From: Ashinkailepas kermadecensis
Taxonomy: Eukaryota; Arthropoda; Thecostraca; Neolepadidae
Length of the DNA stretch: 64,000 nt
NCBI GenBank assembly: GCA_034440615.1
Contig: JAOTOM010004753.1
Location: 99,501 to 163,500 of the forward strand
Direction: 5' to 3'
Made by a program: the position numbers and the translations under genes. Shown in pieces: positions 1 through 10,556 of this stretch. Below the pieces are notes generated by a model, which was not told where the DNA came from, did no database searches, and saw nothing but the letters and a program-made list of their open reading frames with translations. Position 1 is the stretch's first letter. Every line of letters begins with the position of its first letter.

Positions 1-224
1 GTATGTACACAAAAATAATCACCATCACTAATATCTTATTAATAACCACATTAAACTACATGGCTTCACGTTGAACTTCCTGTCAAAACTACCTTCTGTT
101 CTAAAAAATGTGTTTGCAAAATAAATATTGTATGCCAGATATATTCATAAAATCTACCGCTTTGCTGCCCAGTAAAAGGCTACGTTAAGTCAGGTTCATT
201 GAACAATTTTATTCCTGTAAGCCC

Positions 225-485
225 TTCAATCCTTCATATGATCCCCACTTGTTACTACAAGAGACTCCTGTACTGAGGAACCATTTGAGCCATCTCTTGT
301 CATTACAACAGACTCCTGTACTGGGGCAACATTTCAGTCATTGCTTGTCATGACAAGACTCCAGTACCTAGGAATCATTGGAGCTCCCACTTGTCATTAA
401 AACAAACTCCTGTACGGAGGAATCATTTAAGCCCTCGCTTGTCACTACAAGACTCCAGCTGTGCTGAGGCATCATCTGAGCCTTC
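225..485. repeat. Degenerate ~55-60-bp tandem repeat
   Basis: About five diverged units share the pattern CTTGTCATTACAA, GACTCCTGTACTGAGGAA, TCATTTGAGCC. No coding potential was seen. The rest of bases 1-225 is AT-rich with nothing recognised. Confidence 0.75.
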
Positions 486-487
486 GC

Positions 488-1065
488 CAGTGTTAAAATA
501 ATGGTTTCTCGTTAGGTGGTGGTGGTGGTGGATTTGTGCTTTAGGGCGCGTCGACTTCGTTAGGTGTGAGATGTCGAAAACGAGTACAGTATTATGTCGA
601 ATTCGCCATGGAAATAATGAGAGTTCAAATACTTGTTAAGTACTTCAAACTCAGTTTGGAGAAACTTGAGCACATATGACTACCCGTTCTGCCTGTTTTG
701 AGAGGAACCTAATTTGGGGATATCGATATCAACGATAACGATGCAAATACCTATGCTATAAACCAGTATTGTATAACATAGTACAATATTGCTATGCTAT
801 TGCTATGCTATAAATACAGTATTGTACACCATAGGTAATACCTTTGCATGGAATTGCGCCATGGGATGCTCGGTATCACGATCCCAGATCCGTTATGGTG
901 AGAATAAGTATACTTATAAATGGCATGTTGTTAGAAACAAGGCATGAAGACTTCACAAACTCGCACCAAGAAGCCTAATGTCGATATATCTTTGGGAAGG
1001 ATGTCGATTCAGTGTACAGTAAGTGGCATACTCCACCCTATTTCACGAATAATGTATCACAGGCT
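488..1065 (+). mobile_element. R1 interspersed element, copy 1
   Basis: R1 is my label for a ~500-bp family in this window. It begins CAGTGTTAAAATAATGG, continues with CGTTAGGTGTGAGATGTCGAAA, contains ACTTCACAAAC and GGATGTCGATTCAGTGT, and ends near TTCCACCCTATTTCAC. This copy has a ~45-base insertion after CGTTAGG, containing (GGT)n and a SINE-tail-like TTTAGGGCGCGTCGAC, flanked by a repeated CGTTAGGTG. No protein is encoded and no terminal inverted repeat was seen, so its class is unknown. Confidence 0.75.
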
Positions 1066-2185
1066 TTCGCTTGTCATCACCAAGACTCTAGTACTAAGGA
1101 ATTCTGGTGGAATTAATATGTCATCCCAAGTGTTCAGAGACTTTATTCAAAGGATTCGATGGCGGTAAATTCCAAGCCCGCAAGGCGTGTCGCACCGTCA
1201 GGCATTTGTCGCCATGGGTTGCCAAGGAAGCACAGTTGCAATAGGTCCATTAGTGTTCTGCCGTTATCGATGTTATACCAGAGCTCGATGTTATACTTTC
1301 ATGTCACAAGCAAGCCCCACAGCTTGCCCTTTACCTCGTTCGTCCAACGCATGGTAATGCATTATACTAGTAAACAAGAGCTGTGCGCCACACTGAGCAT
1401 TTCTCTGTTCGTATTATCTGTAACTAATCATACTATACCTCCATGCTATAGGCACCTTTAATACTTGCATAACCAATTAAACATATCATCCAAGACTATG
1501 GTTCAAGCCTAGAGGATATCATACCTGACTGGTTAATGATTCGATTAAATGCCAACTTGCCTTTCACTAAGAAGTTTTCATCAATGAGTTTTCTTAAATT
1601 GAACTGTGAATTGAAGTTATCACTTAACCGTTGCAAACCGTTGGACTCGTCGCTTGAAATCCTGAATTTGGAAAGTATAATCACACAGTTATCGAATTCA
1701 GACCTCCCACCTTCTGCACCAGAACCTTGATACATGATTTTGCAGTGTAGTTTACGAATATCGGTATTACGAGATTCATTCCAGAATTGGATAGATAGAA
1801 TGGCTGGGTTTAGGAACCAATGGGTTTGGGTTTGGATACTCTCTTATCGAATGGCAACAAGTTAGCACCATTCTACTATCAAATATATTAATTTGACATA
1901 ATATAATATTGACATAACATAATATCGACATAACATGGAATAGTAACGACAATCATTGATTTGACCTTCAAGTAGGAATAAATGAGAGGACAATTTCCAG
2001 GAAAGCAAACTGTTCTGAATGACAAGAATACCGGAAAAGACCGTCTAAGGCAGGAAGGGAGCGCAGGCACACCATGCCGGTACGGAACAAAGGAGAACAA
2101 CCTTGGGCTCTTTTACGATGCATTCGCTGTTCGGCTATGCAGCGTCGCCGACCTCTCGCGCTGATAGGTCGCCGGTGGACTCGGT
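1066..2185. other. Intergenic/intronic stretch with no recognised gene
   Basis: AT-rich DNA with short open frames only. Near 1895-1935 there is a short direct repeat of TTGACATAATATAA type. None of the small ORFs here resembles a known protein or the missing QDPR C-terminus. Confidence 0.6.
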
Positions 2186-2189
2186 AATC

Positions 2190-2265
2190 CCGCCGGCTGT
2201 GGGATTTGAACTCAGATCAAGAATCGAATGCCCTACCAACTGAGCCACGGCGATCCACCCCTTCC
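2190..2265 (-). repeat. tRNA-like sequence, probably a SINE head
   Basis: On the minus strand there is a box A-like TGGCTCAGTTGGTAG, an anticodon-arm-like CATTCGATTCTTGATC and a box B-like GAGTTCAAATCCC. The acceptor stem pairs poorly, so this is more likely a tRNA-derived SINE or pseudogene than a working tRNA. Confidence 0.6.
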
Positions 2266-2487
2266 CCACGGATGCAGGCCGGCATTGGCTTTCAGAACCA
2301 AGCTGTTCGATTCCAGCCTCAGTCGATGCTCGCCTAGTTCAAGTTCACAGCCGACGTGAGGCACCGCGCGAACGTTCCGTCAACAGCTGCACGCATGGGC
2401 GCAGAGAACATACAACTCAGACGACCCCGTGCGACCCGAACAAGCCCGCCACCTGCCTCCACTGGGGTGGGGGGGGGGGGAGGCGGT

Positions 2488-2765
2488 GCCCACTCACTCG
2501 GCCACGTAGTCGAGTGGCGTCCAGCTGGTGTGGTCGGCTGGGGTTGGGGCTGGGGGGTGCACACTCACTCAGCCACGTAGTCGAGTGGCGTCCAGCTGGT
2601 GTGGTCGGCTGGGGTTGTCGGTGGGGGAGGCGGTGCCCACTCACTCGGCCACCTAGTCGAGCGGCGTCCAGCTGGTGTGGTCGGCTGGGGTTGGGGGTGG
2701 GGGAGGCGGTGCCCACTCACTCGGCCACGTAGTCGAGTGGCGTCCAGCTGGTGTGGTCGGCGTCC
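2488..2765 (-). repeat. ~75-bp tandem repeat carrying the QDPR exon 4 donor, four copies
   Basis: Four direct copies, at about 2490, 2563, 2639 and 2715, each contain the end of QDPR exon 4 (the part encoding TSWTPLDYV) and a GTGAGT donor, followed by a G/C-rich spacer. The highest-coordinate copy is the real exon edge. The others are close copies with a few substitutions, for example CACCTAG for CACGTAG at 2653. Confidence 0.9.
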
Positions 2766-2913
2766 GGCATGAACTTGCGATTCATGGGCGTGTCGAGGGT
2801 GACGGGCAGGATGGCCAGCGTGGTGGTGTTCGGCGGCAGACCGCTACCCTCGGCGCCCAGCGACCGCACCAGCTGGTGCACCGCCGCCTTGGCCATGCCG
2901 TACCCCAGCATAC
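2721..2913 (-). CDS. QDPR: QDPR coding exon 4 (last one seen)
   Basis: The acceptor is CGTCGCAG and the donor is GCC GA|GTGAGT, so the exon enters in phase 1 and leaves in phase 2. It encodes [18 protein letters not shown] with the catalytic Tyr and Lys, then [20 protein letters not shown] and [11 protein letters not shown]. Reading on past the donor gives an immediate TGA, so splicing is needed. The last ~45 exon bases together with the donor are repeated three more times downstream (2490-2715). Confidence 0.94.
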
Positions 2914-3031
2914 CTGCGACGGTACAGCGCTATCACACGACGGCATGACACCAGACAATAGACTGGCCGGCGGCTCACAAAGCGACGACGCGGCCCTCAC
3001 ATACACACGCCGCGCACGCACGCACGCACCA

Positions 3032-3089
<58 letters not shown>

Positions 3090-3097
3090 CCCCCCCC

Positions 3098-3128
<31 letters not shown>

Positions 3129-6100
3129 ACACCACACACCCACAAACACACAAACAAACAAACAAACAAACAAACCGAAGTCAAACCGATGTGACAGTCA
3201 GCATTGTAAAAAGGATCACTATCAGTTATTATATTTTATGTTATCTGTATGTTGATATTGATATAGTGTGATCATTTGTGTTGATGTTCGTGCCATTTCA
3301 TGCTACAGACCAACATTTGCTTCAGTGTTACAATAATATTTTTTCGTTAAGTGTGAGATGTCGAAATGGATACAGTAAATGCCGAAATAAGTTCCTCAAA
3401 CCCAATTTTGATTCAACAGTGTACTTATGGGTACCTTGGTTGGGTTTTTGTTTTTAAAACACCTCCCCCTTTGAAATATAAAGGCCCCCAAATCTCCCCC
3501 CCATTGGGGGGGGGGGGAAAAAAAGGGGGGGGGAGAAAAAAAACCAAAAAATTTTTATTTTGAAAAAAAAAAATAACCCCAAAACCCCCTTCTTTGGGTA
3601 CCTTCTTTATTTGCTTTGAGGAACCTAGTTTAGGGATGCTTATTTTAACAATAACGTAAAATGTCTATGTTCATAAACTAGTATCGCATAGCACATCACA
3701 TCATTAAAAGTTATATCTGAACACTTCACGAACACTCATCAAGAAGAGCATGTCGACACTTATTTGGAGGGGTGTTGCTTATTCAGTGTTCAAGAAGTGG
3801 TATATTCCACGCTATTTCACAACTCATTTATCACTGATTTACCCAGTATACCCTTGCGAATCAACGGTGACCCACTGAACGGACCCCGACTGTGTGGACC
3901 AACAATGACCTGATGCACACCTGAAAGTTGACAACGACCCAGTGTTCTGAAGACTGGCTCTGACCCAGTACATCCCTGAAACTCAGCACTGGCCCAGTTC
4001 ATCCCTGAAGATAAGTGATGCCCAGTGCATCCCTGAAGGCCGACACCCATCCAGTGTATCACTGAAGACTGACACCGACCCAGTGTAATTAATGTAAAGA
4101 TCAGCACTGACCCAATGTGCCCCTGAAGACCAACAATGTCCAATGGACCCCCGAAGACTGACACCGACCCAGTGTAATCAGTGTAAAGATCAGCACTGAC
4201 CCAATGTGCCCCTGAAGACCAACAATGTCCGATGGACCCCCGAAGACTGACACCGACCCAGTGTGATCAGTGTAAAGATCAGCACTGACCCAATGTGCCC
4301 CTGAAGACCAACAATGTCCAATGGACCCCCGAAGACTGACACCGACCCAGTGTAATCAGTGTAAAGATCAGCACTGACCCAATGTGTCCCTGAAGACCAA
4401 CAATGTCCAATGGACCCCCGAAGACTAGCACTGACAGTGTACCGCTGAAGGCTGCCACTGACACAGCATATCCCTGAATCCCTGAAGGCCAGCACTGACC
4501 TGGCGTGGCGCCCAGCGACGGTTTGGCGCCTGTCAGCTGCAGAAGACCGGCTTCCTTCATCACGCGAGACGCCAGGTGCGCAGAAATGGTGGAACTCCAC
4601 ACCGACTGCTTCCACATCAGGTCGGCGTTCTTAACCAGGTCTGCCAACAGGTCAGGTGATGTTAGCCAAGGTCAGCCAAGGTCAGCCAAGGTCAGCCAAG
4701 GTCATGCCAGTGTACCAAGAACACGACGAAAACGTCACCACGCAGCGTCTATGTCAAACCTAATACAACGTGACAATGGACAAACAACGGTGTAATGTTT
4801 CCTCAACTACTTTGATCTGAATGTTCACCTAAATCGCTGTAGGCATCACAGTCCTATGATGGACAGTGCTTGTTCATGGACCCTGCCCTACCAACTGGTC
4901 TGAAAATTCCAGTTCAATTATTTAATTTAAAGCGGAGGTTTACCGCGCCAACATTACTAGACGCAACCGTCTCACTGTCGGTTTCCTGGTAAATCGGCCA
5001 GTTTCCAGCTGACCTCCCAGTCGGGAACCAACGGTGAGAGTGGGCAGCGTGGTAACCATTGCGGATCGGCGGCGCCGACTACTCAACTGAGCTATCGGGG
5101 CAGCAAACACAGTATAATATTAATAATATTTCTGGGATGACCCTTCTTTAAAACAATTCATGAGCTTTCGGAGCTCTTAGCGGCTCCGTCGTCAGATGGT
5201 ATATTAAAAGAGAAGACAATTAAGGTTCTCCAGAAAATTTCAAACATCTATGTGAGTAGTTTGAAACTACGCCAGTAGTTTGAGATTTTGTGGAAAACCT
5301 TAATTGTCTTCTCCTTTGATATACCATCTGACGAGGGAGCCGCTAAGAGCTCCGAAAGCTCATGAATTGTTTTTTTAAGGTCATCCCAGGAATATTATTA
5401 TCATTCTTAAAACCCTTTAATATGTCTCTGAAAGATTTAACAGTAGAATTTCTTCATTCAATGGCAGCACTTATGCTGTCACTGAACAGAGAACTTGAGT
5501 CTGCGCGAGCTTAAACATTGCGCCGGCCCGGAGAAAGCGGCACCGAAGCAGCACCCGCGCCAACGTCAAAGGTGACCCGACTCCCGACATCAAACCAGAG
5601 AGCAGCTCGACACCTCACCACCACGGCCCACCACCCTCACCAATCAACACATCGACTCCAGACTAACGCCCTGATAAATGCTGCACGCGGCCGCCCACTC
5701 CCGAACGCTGTGCTGTCCCCACCATTCGGCCCCAAACTTCGATCCCCGGCCGCTCACCCTTGGACTTTGCGTTGCCTCCGGCCCAGCCGCCGGCCACGCA
5801 GAAAATGGCGTCGAGCTTCTCGCCCTGCAGCGCGCCCTCGACGCCGTCCAGCACGGCCGCCAGCTGCTCCTGCCACGAGTCGGCCGGCCGCACCAGGATG
5901 TTGACGTCCGCCTCCTCGTTGGGCGTCAGGTCGACACAGCCCACCCACTGCCAGCGCGGGGAGAGGAGACGGGTGGGTCAGGCTTCTGAGGCACGTCAAT
6001 GGTGCCGGGTGATCGGGACAACTGGCTGTGCACCAAACAACTGGAAAACAAATGTCGAGAGCTGGTGTGTCTATCGAAGACAGATAGGGTTTAACAGCTG

Positions 6101-6822
6101 ACACCAGCATCAACCATGGATGGCACTAGTTTGCTGGAAGAACCACAAGGAAACCCTGTCATACAATGCTGCAAAGTGGCAGCAGCATTGACCAGATCCA
6201 ATCATTCAGCATGGCTTGCCATCTCTATTGTTTTCTTACATAGTGATTACACATAGTGATTCTTACATAGTGATTACACATAGTGATTCTTACATAGTGA
6301 TTACACATAGTGACTCTTACATTGTCTTACACATCTTAGGCTTGTTATAGGCTTGCAGCATTTTAGCCATTTTTCTCAAACATCACCAGGTGTTTCATGA
6401 GACCAGTAAACTGATGTTCCTGAAATTATTTGATGCTTCCTTAAAAAATGCAGCACATTTTAATGATATGTCAGACAAAGAAAAAAGTGTTTGATTTACT
6501 TGACCACCTTTGCCCAACTCAGGATAAATTGCATGATTGAAACTCATCTCCACATTGAATCTTGGCTCGGACACAATGGCAGCACCCATTCACTTGATAA
6601 TTGCCTAGCTAAGCATTCAATGGAAACTATCAGCATTAAAACTCATCCACAATTACATCAAATAACATAATTCAGGTCCAATACTTGTATTCCCCATAAT
6701 TTTATGGATACAATAGTTGTCTTTTCCATACTTACCCAGTTCTTGGCCTTGAATAATTTCACACAAGTGGAGCCCAGTGCTCCCTTTCCACCATATACAA
6801 CCACCTTCTTGATTGATCCCAT
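2721..6822 (-). CDS. QDPR: QDPR, dihydropteridine reductase (partial, four exons)
   Basis: Dihydropteridine reductase is a cytosolic short-chain dehydrogenase that uses NADH to recycle quinonoid dihydrobiopterin to tetrahydrobiopterin, the cofactor of the aromatic amino acid hydroxylases. Coding exons on the minus strand are 6822-6736, 5947-5758, 4640-4500 and 2913-2721; together they give about 203 codons and all phases agree. They carry the N-terminal nucleotide-binding loop ([11 protein letters not shown]), the family block [14 protein letters not shown], the block NADLMWKQS and the catalytic YxxxK motif in [12 protein letters not shown], followed by [12 protein letters not shown]. From memory of the family, the enzyme is about 240 residues, so roughly 35 C-terminal residues are missing. 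No convincing last exon was found between bases 1 and 2490; it is probably beyond the window edge. Three introns hold minisatellites that touch splice sites. The family call is very secure. Confidence 0.95.
3022..3140. repeat. (CA)n / poly-C microsatellite
   Basis: A compound simple repeat: (GCAC)n, then (CA)n to about 3087, a long C run to about 3113, (CA)n again and (CAAA)n. It lies in the intron between QDPR exons 3 and 4. The long ORFs across it are artefacts of the repeat. Confidence 0.97.
3322..3835 (+). mobile_element. R1 interspersed element, copy 2 (degraded)
   Basis: Starts CAGTGTTACAATAATATT, keeps GTGTGAGATGTCGAAATG and ends with AAGTGGTATATTCCACGCTATTTCAC. Its middle (about 3450-3600) is replaced by G-, A- and C-homopolymer-rich sequence that looks expanded or poorly resolved. 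Confidence 0.7.
3890..4499. repeat. 90-bp higher-order minisatellite in QDPR intron 3
   Basis: Four near-identical 90-base units begin at about 4080, 4170, 4260 and 4350 (CAGTGTAATCAGTGTAAAG ...). They are built from ~30-base subunits of the form CCTGAAGACTGACACCGACC, which continue degenerately on both sides. On the gene strand the array starts at the exon 3 donor itself (GTCAGTGCTGGCCTTCAGGG) and copies that intron start over and over. The long minus-strand ORFs here come from the repeat. Confidence 0.92.
4500..4640 (-). CDS. QDPR: QDPR coding exon 3
   Basis: The exon follows acceptor TTGGCAG and ends CCA G|GTCAGT. Its 141 bases enter and leave in phase 1. It encodes [18 protein letters not shown], then a helix and the strand [16 protein letters not shown], all typical of QDPR. 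A minisatellite of about 30- and 90-base units begins directly at the donor and runs through the next 600 bases of intron. A (GTCAGCCAAG)n run of about four units lies just outside the acceptor. Confidence 0.94.
4655..4705. repeat. 10-bp tandem repeat beside the QDPR exon 3 acceptor
   Basis: About four units of GTCAGCCAAG lie within 60 bases of the exon 3 acceptor, on the intron side. Confidence 0.85.
5030..5105 (-). repeat. tRNA-like SINE remnant
   Basis: The minus strand reads CCCCGATAGCTCAGTTGAGTAG (a good box A) and continues into a sequence with GGTTCCCGACTGGG. No cloverleaf can be completed. Confidence 0.5.
5115..5405. mobile_element. Fold-back MITE with ~120-bp inverted arms
   Basis: Bases 5119-5240 and 5283-5405 are inverted copies (CTGGGATGACC ... 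TTCATGAGCTTTCGGAGC ... GTCAGATGGTATAT ... GACAATTAAGG) around a ~40-base centre. The flanks AATAATATT / AATATTATT are themselves palindromic, so the target duplication cannot be read with certainty. No ORF is present. The element lies in QDPR intron 2. Confidence 0.9.
5758..5947 (-). CDS. QDPR: QDPR coding exon 2
   Basis: The acceptor is CTGGCAG at 5948-5954 and the donor is G|GTGAGC below 5758. The 190 bases enter in phase 0 and leave in phase 1. The exon encodes [16 protein letters not shown], a helix rich in Glu and Gln, and then the diagnostic block [17 protein letters not shown], which forms the fourth strand of the Rossmann fold and the loop after it. It aligns over its whole length with the vertebrate enzyme. 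Confidence 0.95.
6236..6330. repeat. 26-bp tandem repeat
   Basis: About 3.5 units of TTACATAGTGATTACACATAG type lie in QDPR intron 1. Confidence 0.9.
6736..6822 (-). CDS. QDPR: QDPR coding exon 1
   Basis: This exon encodes 29 residues from [14 protein letters not shown] to AKNW, the first beta strand and glycine-rich cofactor loop. It ends in TGG followed by the donor GTAAGT (phase 0). A good acceptor (pyrimidine-rich, then TTTCCAG) lies just upstream of the ATG at 6832-6834, so the start codon probably sits in an exon whose 5' part is untranslated, with a further 5'-UTR exon upstream. An upstream in-frame ATG near 6843 would fall in that intron and is not preferred. Confidence 0.93.
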
Positions 6823-6839
6823 TTTGATATTCTGGAAAC

Positions 6840-8930
6840 ACAAACATATTGATCACCTGTTGCACACATGTGAGATAGTTAGTTAATTACTTCAACTTGG
6901 AGGATGCATCAACACCATTAGTCACATAGCACCCACAGCAATATTAGTTATTAGCATGTAGACATATCGCAAGTCCTAGCAAAACATGCGGAATGGTAAA
7001 AAATCGTACCGAACAGGATATGGATTATGTTATGAAATTATTCAACCTATTCAGAACAGTGCATATGCTACAAAAAAAAACGATACTTCGGAGAGGAAAC
7101 AAAAAGTCGCCTAGATTGGACGGTACTTGAGTCGTCGCCTGAAACTTCATTCAGTAACGGTGACTGCGCCAAAATGATATATACCCTCATCATAAGTGGA
7201 GAAGAAGAGCAGGATATGATGCACAGATAGACGGGTGTGACATTTCGGGCAGGGCACAATGCAACTTCATCTCACCTACTCGTATGTGAACACGAACAGT
7301 CACCTTCCAAGACAATGCTTAATCACTCTCAGCTTATTATCAGGCAGTGCTTCCCAGGAAGCTAAATATTTAGTGAGCACAAACGCAGAAATGTTTAAAA
7401 CTGGTCCCAGGCTGTGAGTGGTGAGAATCGCATGCATGAAGCTTGTGACGGACTGCAGCAGCATCAACTAGGTTGTTCCTAGAGGCTTGGGTGACTCGAG
7501 ATCAGGAGGCTCCATGTGGCTTGGGATCCAAAACAGCACTACTCTCTATCTGCATGGTGCAGATATAGAGTAGTCAAAGTGTGAGTCGAAGTGTGTTATT
7601 AGGTCTGGGATAACTCGGATTTTGAAGACATTCAGATGGCTCATTTTACTCAGTTTGCCCAATGATATGTCAGTCCATGCCAGTTTTGTTTCTTGTTCAC
7701 ATAAACAATGACATGGCCATCACACCTGCTGACCATGCAGTTGCTCTTTTACCATCAACTGCATCAGTGATCTGGCAACACTGTTTTCATCCCATTAGCC
7801 AGATTCAAGTCACTTAAAGCCAACAAGCAGCCTCCCTACTGTCAGAAAGAGTTGATGACAATGCCACAAGTGCTACTTGACCAGCCCTATAGAAGCCCCT
7901 GAGTGCAAATTGGGAAATAATGTATTGACTGGACTTGTTGAGGCTTACCTAGCAACTTCTTCTTCCATTTCTTTGGGAAGTAACATGTAAGCAAGATATG
8001 TACTGTTTAAAATCATAACACTTAGCATCAACATGGCAGATGACACTGACTCCTTCAGTGGCACAATTATATTGGGCAATCCAACATCAGTTGGTTGAGT
8101 TAGGTTAGGGAAGGTTAGGCTAGGCTATGTCAGGTATTTTGTGATTATGTATGATTCTTCACTATATATTATCAAACCAAAAGTCCCTTTTCCTGTATTT
8201 GTCCGAAATTTTGTTGGGGGGGGGGGGGGAAACATTTTTTTCCGATCCACATATCAGATGCAGTGGCCTAACCTATTTGGCTGCATACACATTCATAGGG
8301 TCATTCAATGTGGGGTTTCCCTTGGTGAGCTTCCCATAAATCAGGAAAGACAATACAAGAGTGCCTTGTGTTGGATCAGAAAGCAAAAAAAAGATGTCAT
8401 GGAATGTGAACACAACCAACACTATTTGCATCCTTTTTGTTTGCTTTTGCAGATGGGCCAACACCAGTTAGTAGTAAGAAATGCAACCCTGGGAAATCAT
8501 GGACAGGTAGCAAGCTAGTAATACCCACAGCACTCCCAAGGTCACAAAATGAAAGCGTGTAGCATAGAAATGTTGAAAACAAACTCATACAGATAGAACT
8601 CATACAGAATATACATAGCAGATGCATACAAACCTACCAACTACTCCACTACAAAAATATTTATTAAAAAAACACTCATTCATACACCAACATAATTTTG
8701 CATCTTGTCACAATTTATAAGCACTGCTACCCTTCATAGCAAGACACATTTCTGAACTTAACCAGGACAATTATATGAAACATATGTCCTCATTTTTCAT
8801 TGAATATGCATAATTTCATAAAGTAATGTCAATGCACTTCCTAAGCACTTCTTTTTTATGGGTACCTGTTCTATACTGGGATAAATTTTCAAATTATATT
8901 ATTCCAGGATTTTGGTGCAGAGTATGTAAT
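6840..8930. other. Region upstream of QDPR with no recognised gene
   Basis: AT-rich DNA that should hold the QDPR promoter and 5'-UTR exon, but neither can be placed. A TTAGG-type run (GAGTTAGGTTAGGG, GGTTAGGCTAGGC) lies at 8095-8135 and a G-run at 8214-8229. The small ORFs match nothing I know. Confidence 0.55.
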
Positions 8931-8933
8931 AGC

Positions 8934-9437
8934 ACAATGTTAAAATAATGTTTTTTTGCTAGGTGTGAGATGTTGAAGCAAGTGCAACAGGATGTCAAAA
9001 TTGGCCATGAAAATTGTGTTCTTTAGTTACTTTATATACTCCATAAGTCCTTCAAGCTCAGCATTGAGCAAATATCATATATGTTTGTACCTTTTCTATA
9101 CTTCACCATACCTTTTCATTTGTTTTGATAGGTACACAAAATTGGGATGAATACATTTACAATAACAATCAAAATGCCTATGCCATAAACTGGTATTGTA
9201 CTGGTATTGACCAGACCATAACAAATCGTTTTCTCTGGAATTACACTGCAAAATGTTTGTGTATCACGATCTGCTATGGTAACATAAGCATCCTACAAAC
9301 GAGATACTGTTAGAAATGAGGCATGACAACTTAATAAACACATGACAAGAAGCACGACGCCACTGCTTCCTTGGGAAAGATGTTGATTCAGTGTTCAGAA
9401 AGAGGTGTATTGCACTCCATCTCACCAATAATTTATA
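8934..9437 (+). mobile_element. R1 interspersed element, copy 3
   Basis: Starts CACAATGTTAAAATAATG, followed by GCTAGGTGTGAGATGTTGAA, and ends GTTCAGAAAGAGGTGTATTGC. Order and spacing match the other copies, with many point changes. Confidence 0.75.
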
Positions 9438-9774
9438 ACTGTAATAGCATGCAGTCTATATTGTCCATAAGTAAATGCTATGATGAAATGTTGAATGATT
9501 ATTGCATTATTAGGTGTTGCATATTGAAACATAGTCAGTCATGGCAAGTGGCAATATGTGATAAACAAATGTGTGCAGCATTAATGTTTTGTTACTGCAC
9601 CATATCAGTAAACTTAAAAATATTGCAATTCACAAATAATTAATTTGTGGGATATACAGCATGTATATAATTCATAATGCACTCAACATGCACCTGCATT
9701 ATCAAAACGGTGGTGCATAACGACCATATATCTTCAGTCGGCATGCTCTATATAGCGTATTTCAGTAGGTGCTG

Positions 9775-10025
9775 TCAGGGAAAATTGGCATAGTTGTTTA
9801 AGGCATTTGCTTTCTGTACCAGTGGTGGGGGTTTGAGTCTCAGCGTGGCTTCGTTTTTTAACCTGATCTCACAGTTGTTGATGGTCAGGGCTGTTGGTTA
9901 ATGTTGCACTTCAGATTATTTTACATTATCATATAAGTTGCCTGATGCACTAATATTTGTATATGTAAGGAGGTGAAATACTCAATTAAAGCCTAGTCAT
10001 GTAATGAATGTCCATCTTGACCTCC
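9775..10025 (+). mobile_element. tRNA-derived SINE, family S2, copy 1
   Basis: The head has a tRNA-like box A (GGCATAGTTGTTTAAGGC) and box B (GGTGGGGGTTTGAGTCTC). The body contains TGGTCAGGGCTGTTGGTTAATG, and the tail contains ACTCAATTAAAGCCTA. It aligns end to end with 15675-15925. Confidence 0.82.
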
Positions 10026-10180
10026 AGAGCAAGCCAAGATTGATTATGGCCAAGTTATCAAGAGTGGATCCAGGAATTGTCATGGGGGCATTTGTATGGA
10101 GGGCGCAATTTCATTGGAGGGGGTGCCCCTACACAACCACCTGTAGGGCACCTCTGGCAGGAAAATTTGAGGGGGTGGGG

Positions 10181-10556
10181 CAGTGTTAAAATAATGGTTT
10201 TTGGTTAGGTGTGAGATGTCAAAACGAGCACAGTAGGATGTCGAAATTTGTCATGGAATTAGTGTCATTTAAAATGCTGTTGATGCCGTTCAAACTTAAA
10301 TTTGAGCCAATGATTGTACCTTCATCAGTTGTTTTGATATTCATATGTCAGGAAGAGCTATATTTGGGATAGTGAAGAAAAAAATTATTATATACACTGG
10401 TGCTGTATGCCATATTGCATTATGGATAACCCTTTTACCTGAAATTGCATTGCGAAATGTTCATGTATTGCCACCCATTATTGAGAGCATGATCATGATA
10501 CTTATGAACAAGATACTGTTAGAAAGGAGATACGAAGACTTCATAAGCATGCATCA
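10181..10556 (+). mobile_element. R1 element copy 4, left part (split by a LINE)
   Basis: Begins CAGTGTTAAAATAATGG and runs to CATAAGCATGCATCA, where a LINE interrupts it. The rest of the element resumes at 12854 with CATCAAGAAGCAGAATG. The unbroken copy at 22545 reads straight through this join (CATGCATCAAGAAGC). Confidence 0.85.

Noticed and set aside
2417..2460. Candidate last QDPR exon on the minus strand after a GGAGGCAG acceptor
   Set aside because: The frame joined to exon 4 gives a short peptide with no similarity to the QDPR C-terminus.
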